A stretch of 64,000 nucleotides of DNA from Lederbergia citrisecunda (lineage in GTDB: Bacteria; Bacillota; Bacilli; Bacillales; Bacillaceae_C), in NCBI RefSeq assembly GCF_018343695.1, contig NZ_JAGYPJ010000001.1, positions 4,129,744-4,193,743 of the forward strand, read 5' to 3'. Within the stretch, counting starts at the first letter, position 1. Every line of letters begins with the position of its first letter. Below the pieces are notes generated by a model, which was given only the letters and a program-made list of their open reading frames with translations, searched no databases and was not told the origin of the DNA. A program made the translations under genes and the position numbers. Shown here piece by piece: positions 60,100 through 64,000 of this stretch.

Positions 60100-61557
60100 T
60101 TAGGATGCTTTGCCCAACCCGTCATCAAGAATAATCGGTTTCAATCCTTTTTCAGCGGCATTAAGTTTTACCCTTAGTCCCATAAAGAACCCAGCAATAA
60201 TAATAATTGTAATAATACTCGCTACAATGTAGGACATATACATTGATAATTTAAATCCAATTTGTGCGTTTAAAATAAACGTGAATGTCGTCATTGTAAT
60301 AAAAATGGCCGGAATAGCAGCGATCCAGTAGTTTTTCTTTTGCAGTGCTAGATACATAGCGGCTACCCATAATGCAATCATTGCTGTTGTTTGGTTTGCC
60401 CAAGCAAAATATCTCCATAGGATGTTGAAATCGATTTGAGTAAGAATGACAGAGATTGCAAACATTGGAATCGCAATAAATAAACGATTTCCAAATTTCT
60501 TTTGGGCTAGCTCAATATAATCTGCTATCACCATACGCGCACTTCTGAAGGCGGTGTCTCCGGATGTGATCGGGAGAACAATAACTCCAAGAACTGCAAT
60601 CGTTCCAAATACAGCACCAAGTGTTGTGACGGAAACTTCTTTAACAATTCCTGCAGGTCCTACTTCAGCAAGTAACTGGCTTAATGAAGCTCCATTGAAA
60701 ATGGACATGGCAGCTGCTGCCCAGATCATGGCAATAATGGCTTCAGCAATCATCATTCCATAGAAAATATAACGTCCTTGTGATTCTCTTTGAGTAGTCC
60801 GTGAAATGATTGGAGATTGTGTTGCGTGGAACCCAGATAATGCTCCACAAGCAATCGTAATGAAAAGAATAGGGAAAATTGGTAGGTTGTCAGGATGCAT
60901 ATTTGTTAAGGATAACTCAGGAATAGGGTGTCCCTGAAAAATGAGTGCACCACCAATTCCAACAGCACTAATTAATAGAATTAATCCGAAAATTGGATAG
61001 AGTTTTCCTATGATTTTATCGATAGGGAGTAATGTAGCTAATAGATAATATACGAAAATAATGGCGATCCAAACGCCGACAGACATCCATCCTTTTGTTA
61101 AGTCTCCGAGAAGTTCAGCGGGTGCAGTGACAAACACGGTTCCAACAAGAATAAGCAGGAGAATGGAAAAGGCATTAACAACATGCTTGAAGGCTTTTCC
61201 AAGAAACATACCTGCTAGTTCCGGCAAGTGGGCTCCACGATTCCTTAACGAGATCATGCCCGTTAAATAATCATGTACAGCACCTGCAAAGATAGCGCCA
61301 AACACAATCCATAAAAAGGCAACAGGTCCATATAATGCTCCCATAATAGGGCCGAAAATAGGTCCAACTCCCGCGATATTCAATAATTGAATTAGCGAGT
61401 TGCGCTGTTTGCCCATAGGAACATAATCCAAACCATCTGCGAGTGTATAAGCAGGAGTTTTACGGTTTTCTTTTACCCCGAAAACCTTTTCCACATACTT
61501 TCCATATGTGAAATAACTAACCACTAGCAATACGATTGCTGCAAAAAAAGTGATCAT
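60100..61557 (-). CDS. cstA: Carbon starvation protein CstA-family transporter
   Basis: 485 residues with many transmembrane helices. CstA signatures are YTLADGLDYVPMGKQ, GVGPIFGPIMGALYGP, GAVHDYLTGMISLRNRG and GFHATQSPIISRTTQRE. It is the short form of the family (E. coli CstA has about 700 residues). CstA/BtsT-type proteins import pyruvate or peptides when carbon is scarce. GAGGAGGG precedes the start, and a near-perfect cre lies 22 bp upstream of it, consistent with CcpA repression. Confidence 0.9.
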   Translation of the reverse strand: MITFFAAIVLLVVSYFTYGKYVEKVFGVKENRKTPAYTLADGLDYVPMGKQRNSLIQLLNIAGVGPIFGPIMGALYGPVAFLWIVFGAIFAGAVHDYLTGMISLRNRGAHLPELAGMFLGKAFKHVVNAFSILLLILVGTVFVTAPAELLGDLTKGWMSVGVWIAIIFVYYLLATLLPIDKIIGKLYPIFGLILLISAVGIGGALIFQGHPIPELSLTNMHPDNLPIFPILFITIACGALSGFHATQSPIISRTTQRESQGRYIFYGMMIAEAIIAMIWAAAAMSIFNGASLSQLLAEVGPAGIVKEVSVTTLGAVFGTIAVLGVIVLPITSGDTAFRSARMVIADYIELAQKKFGNRLFIAIPMFAISVILTQIDFNILWRYFAWANQTTAMIALWVAAMYLALQKKNYWIAAIPAIFITMTTFTFILNAQIGFKLSMYMSYIVASIITIIIIAGFFMGLRVKLNAAEKGLKPIILDDGLGKAS

Positions 61558-61578
61558 GTATATCCCTCCTCATTTTGA

Positions 61579-61592
61579 TGAATGCGCTTTCA
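61579..61592 (-). promoter_or_regulatory. cre (CcpA site) upstream of cstA
   Basis: TGAATGCGCTTTCA matches TGWAANCGNTNWCA at 13 of 14 positions, 22 bp before the cstA start. Confidence 0.7.
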
Positions 61593-61659
61593 TTCTATCA
61601 TGCGGAATCTATCTTGAGTAGAGTAATAAGTTAGAAGTTTTTCATAGCTTGTTATTAAA

Positions 61660-61738
61660 TGATAATGATTATCAGTTGTAAGTTGACTTAAGAAACCCTA
61701 GTGTTATAATGAATTTGATGTATTGATAATGATTTTCA
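61660..61738 (+). promoter_or_regulatory. Fur-regulated promoter of the yclNOP operon
   Basis: A perfect 7-1-7 Fur box TGATAAT-G-ATTATCA (61660-61674) lies upstream, and a second, TGATAATGATTTTCA (61724-61738, 14 of 15), downstream of a sigma-A promoter TTGACT (61683-61688), 16 bp, TATAAT (61705-61710). Iron-loaded Fur on both boxes would flank the promoter and shut it off. Confidence 0.85.
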
Positions 61739-61811
61739 ATTAAGTTCTTATTTTTTTTTGTGCCTTTTTACCTAGTTGGTAAAGAATTTTTAGTATACGG
61801 AGTCTTCTTCT

Positions 61812-62762
61812 ATGAAAACAAAATACTTAATAATTGCATTAATACTGGCATCTTTGCTTTCGTTATTTATTGGTGTCAGTAATATTACTCCTCTTGATTT
61901 GCTTCATTTTCAGTCGGAGGAGACGCAGATTTTTCTTATAAGTCGTTTGCCAAGATTAATGGCAATTATCCTTGCTGGATCCGGTATGAGTATAGCTGGA
62001 CTCATCATGCAGCAGCTCAGCCGCAATAAATTTGTATCACCTACGACAGCTGGAACGCTTGATGCAACAAGACTGGGGATTCTCGTTTCTATGCTATTAT
62101 TTGCAAATGCCTCAACGCTGGAAAAAATGGTCGTTGCGTTTGCTTTTGCACTTGGCGGAAATTTACTCTTCATGCAAATATTGGACCGAATTAAGTTTAA
62201 AGATGCGATTTTTATTCCACTCGTTGGTTTAATGTTTGGAAATATATTATCTTCCATTACAACGTTCTTTGCTTATCGAGCTGACGTCATTCAAAATATG
62301 TCCGCTTGGCTACAGGGGGATTTTTCGATGATTATGAAGGGGCGATACGAGCTCCTTTATATAAGCATTCCTGTTCTAATCATTGCCTACTTATATGCAA
62401 ATCGATTTACGGTAGCAGGGATGGGGGAGGATTTTTCCAAAAATTTAGGTCTTGCTTATAAGCGAGTAGTTAATATCGGGTTAATACTTGTTGCTCTGAT
62501 TACAGCTACTGTCGTATTGACTGTCGGGATGATTCCGTTTCTAGGTTTGATTATTCCGAATATCGTTTCGATTGCAAAAGGCGACCACTTGCAAAAGACA
62601 TTGCCGCATACTGCGCTTTTAGGCGCAACTTTCTTGCTCGTATGTGATATTTTGGGCCGTGTACTTATTTATCCGTACGAGATTTCCATCAGTTTAATGG
62701 TGGGGGTAATCGGAAGTGGTATTTTCCTATATTTACTGTTCCGGAGGAAGGCGTATGCGTAA
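61812..62762 (+). CDS. yclN: Petrobactin-type siderophore ABC transporter permease YclN
   Basis: 316 residues, FecCD family with about nine helices. SRLPRLMAIILAGSGMSIAGLIMQQLSRNKFVSPTTAGTLD and GMIPFLGLIIPNIVSI are typical; the sequence closely matches B. subtilis YclN from memory. It imports ferric siderophores (petrobactin in B. subtilis). Controlled by two Fur boxes upstream. Overlaps yclO by 8 bp. Confidence 0.93.
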   Translation: MKTKYLIIALILASLLSLFIGVSNITPLDLLHFQSEETQIFLISRLPRLMAIILAGSGMSIAGLIMQQLSRNKFVSPTTAGTLDATRLGILVSMLLFANASTLEKMVVAFAFALGGNLLFMQILDRIKFKDAIFIPLVGLMFGNILSSITTFFAYRADVIQNMSAWLQGDFSMIMKGRYELLYISIPVLIIAYLYANRFTVAGMGEDFSKNLGLAYKRVVNIGLILVALITATVVLTVGMIPFLGLIIPNIVSIAKGDHLQKTLPHTALLGATFLLVCDILGRVLIYPYEISISLMVGVIGSGIFLYLLFRRKAYA

Positions 62763-63705
62763 TTCTATGAAAATTGCAAGCTTAGCACTAGTCGCTGCGA
62801 GCTGTGTAGGTATTTATTTATTTCATCAATTAAACGGCAGTTTTGACTACGCCTTGCCTAGAAGAGGGATAAAAGTACTCGCTATGGTGTTGACAGGAGT
62901 AGCAATCTCTTATGCAACGGTCGTATTCCAAACGATTACTCACAATCGGATATTAACGCCGAGTATTATGGGACTGGATTCCCTTTATTTACTGATTCAA
63001 ACGTTGGCGATTTTCTTTTTAGGATCGAACCATATTACGGTTGTGAATAAGCAGGTTAATTTTATTTTATCTGTTCTGACAATGGTTGCTTTTGCTTTAC
63101 TCATTTATCAGCTTTTATTTAAGAAAGGGCAGCGTCCGATCTATTTTTTACTCTTAGTCGGGATTATCGTCGGGACCTTTTTCCAAAGTATTTCAACGTT
63201 TTTGCAAGTGTTGATTGACCCGAATGAATTCCAAATTGTACAAGACAAGATGTTTGCTAGTTTTAATAATGTGAATGGGGATCTAGTTTGGTTATCTCTG
63301 CTCGTAATCGGAATTGTGATTTTGATAGGGTGGAGATCCATCCCTTACTTAGATGTATTGTCTTTAGGAAGGGAGACGGCGATTAATCTTGGCGTTGCTT
63401 ACGATAAAATTGTGAAGCAAATGCTTGTAGTGGCGGCTGTCCTTATTTCGGTTTCGACAGCTCTCGTCGGACCGATCACCTTTTTCGGGTTAATTGTTGC
63501 AAATTTATCGTATCAATTTTTTAAAACATATAAACATAACATCTTAATTAGTGGCGCAGCTCTGATGAGTATAATTGCACTCGTTGGTGGACAATGGGTT
63601 GTGGAAAGGATTTTTACATTCTCCACAACACTAAGTGTCATTATTAATTTCATAGGCGGAGTGTATTTCATTTATTTATTATTGAAGGAGAGTCGATCCG
63701 CATGA
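62755..63705 (+). CDS. yclO: Petrobactin-type siderophore ABC transporter permease YclO
   Basis: 316 residues from ATG 62755, behind GGAGGAAGG; the open frame extends 13 codons upstream over yclN. FecCD-family permease: RRGIKVLAMVLTGVAISYATVVFQTITHNRILTPSIMGLDSLY and LVGPITFFGLIVANL. Partner of YclN in the heterodimeric membrane channel. Overlaps the ATPase gene by 4 bp (ATGA). Confidence 0.93.
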   Translation: MRNSMKIASLALVAASCVGIYLFHQLNGSFDYALPRRGIKVLAMVLTGVAISYATVVFQTITHNRILTPSIMGLDSLYLLIQTLAIFFLGSNHITVVNKQVNFILSVLTMVAFALLIYQLLFKKGQRPIYFLLLVGIIVGTFFQSISTFLQVLIDPNEFQIVQDKMFASFNNVNGDLVWLSLLVIGIVILIGWRSIPYLDVLSLGRETAINLGVAYDKIVKQMLVVAAVLISVSTALVGPITFFGLIVANLSYQFFKTYKHNILISGAALMSIIALVGGQWVVERIFTFSTTLSVIINFIGGVYFIYLLLKESRSA

Positions 63706-64000
63706 TACAAGTACGTGGTTTATCGAAAATGTACGGAAAAAAACATGTCGTGGAAGATGTGACAGTTGATATACAAAGAGGGAAAATTACCTCCTTTATT
63801 GGACCAAACGGAGCGGGTAAATCAACATTATTATCGATGGTAAGCCGTCTACTTGATGCAGATACGGGAGAAGTGCTTGTTGATAAGACAGATGTCCGTG
63901 GGATGAAATCAAATGATTTTTCAAAAAAGGTTTCGATCTTAAAACAATCCAACTACATGAATGTTCGATTGACGATTCGGGAACTTGTTTCGTTCGGAAG
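63702..64000 (+). CDS. yclP: Petrobactin-type siderophore ABC transporter ATPase YclP (3' end outside window)
   Basis: The first 99 residues are visible; the frame is open at the window end. The Walker A motif GPNGAGKST is at about residues 34-42, and a Q-loop glutamine in SILKQSN at about 82. GAAGGAGAG lies before the start, in the end of yclO. It powers the YclNO channel. A binding-protein gene (yclQ type) is expected next, outside the window. Confidence 0.93.
   Translation, partial: MIQVRGLSKMYGKKHVVEDVTVDIQRGKITSFIGPNGAGKSTLLSMVSRLLDADTGEVLVDKTDVRGMKSNDFSKKVSILKQSNYMNVRLTIRELVSFG

Overview
The window is chromosomal DNA of a low-GC, endospore-forming member of the Bacillaceae (Bacillus/Neobacillus-like). 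Signs of this are a gerA-type germinant receptor operon, a LysM-GH18 cortex-lytic enzyme, a YIEGIA sporulation-type membrane pair, purine-rich Shine-Dalgarno sequences, near-consensus CcpA (cre) and Fur boxes, and many close Bacillus subtilis relatives (mhqO/mhqD, yclJ/yclK, yclN/yclO/yclP, pxpABC, azlCD, uppP, a SigX-like sigma factor). I saw no rRNA, tRNA or CRISPR array. The replicon continues past both ends: the first and last genes are cut.

Bases 1-16134 form a carbohydrate-uptake island. A long modular solute-binding protein is followed by two permeases, a secreted NHL-repeat protein with a membrane anchor, a Yip1-like membrane protein, a large secreted DUF5696 protein and a second pair of permeases. 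No ABC ATPase is present, so a shared MsmX-type ATPase is probably used. Convergent to this are an AraC-family regulator and a DUF624 (YesL-like) membrane protein, then an aldo/keto reductase, a xylose-isomerase-like TIM barrel protein and a Gfo/Idh/MocA dehydrogenase. This is the best candidate in the window for an incompletely described system: the substrate is unknown and DUF5696 looks like an uncharacterised glycosidase.

Bases 16215-24707 hold a MATE exporter, a VanZ-like protein and an envelope-quality module: an HtrA-type protease, a YclJK-like two-component system and a PpiC-type foldase. The protease and foldase genes share the same 11-bp direct-repeat box 4 bp upstream of their -10 elements. 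They are followed by a secreted protein built of six 28-residue repeats and a DUF421 protein. Bases 25137-27344 encode a secreted FIMAH-domain protein with a candidate TIM-barrel core, preceded by a perfect cre.

Bases 27444-33617 (minus strand) carry a lipoprotein with FG-GAP-like motifs, a second two-component system, an IS3-family insertion sequence with a programmed -1 frameshift, and a SigX-like ECF sigma factor with no anti-sigma gene beside it. Bases 33743-37493 are a gerA-gerB-gerC type operon. Then follow an LTA-synthase-family protein, the quinone-stress pair mhqO-mhqD with a candidate DUF24/MarR-type operator, a spore cortex-lytic enzyme and an EmrAB-like drug efflux pair.

Bases 46657-50763 link an XRE-cupin regulator, the AzlCD exporter and 5-oxoprolinase (pxpABC). 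After that come an alpha/beta hydrolase, UppP, a CNNM/CorC-type transporter with a possible translational switch in its leader, a flavin reductase, a BCCT transporter, a MobA-like/XdhC-like maturation pair, the YIEGIA pair, CstA with a cre, and a Fur-controlled petrobactin-type importer (yclNOP) that runs off the right end.

Intergenic DNA is rich in repeats. There are three arrays with a period of about 51-53 bp, one array with a 20-bp period, one GC-rich palindromic element, and a family of elements that tend to sit against the 3' ends of minus-strand genes.
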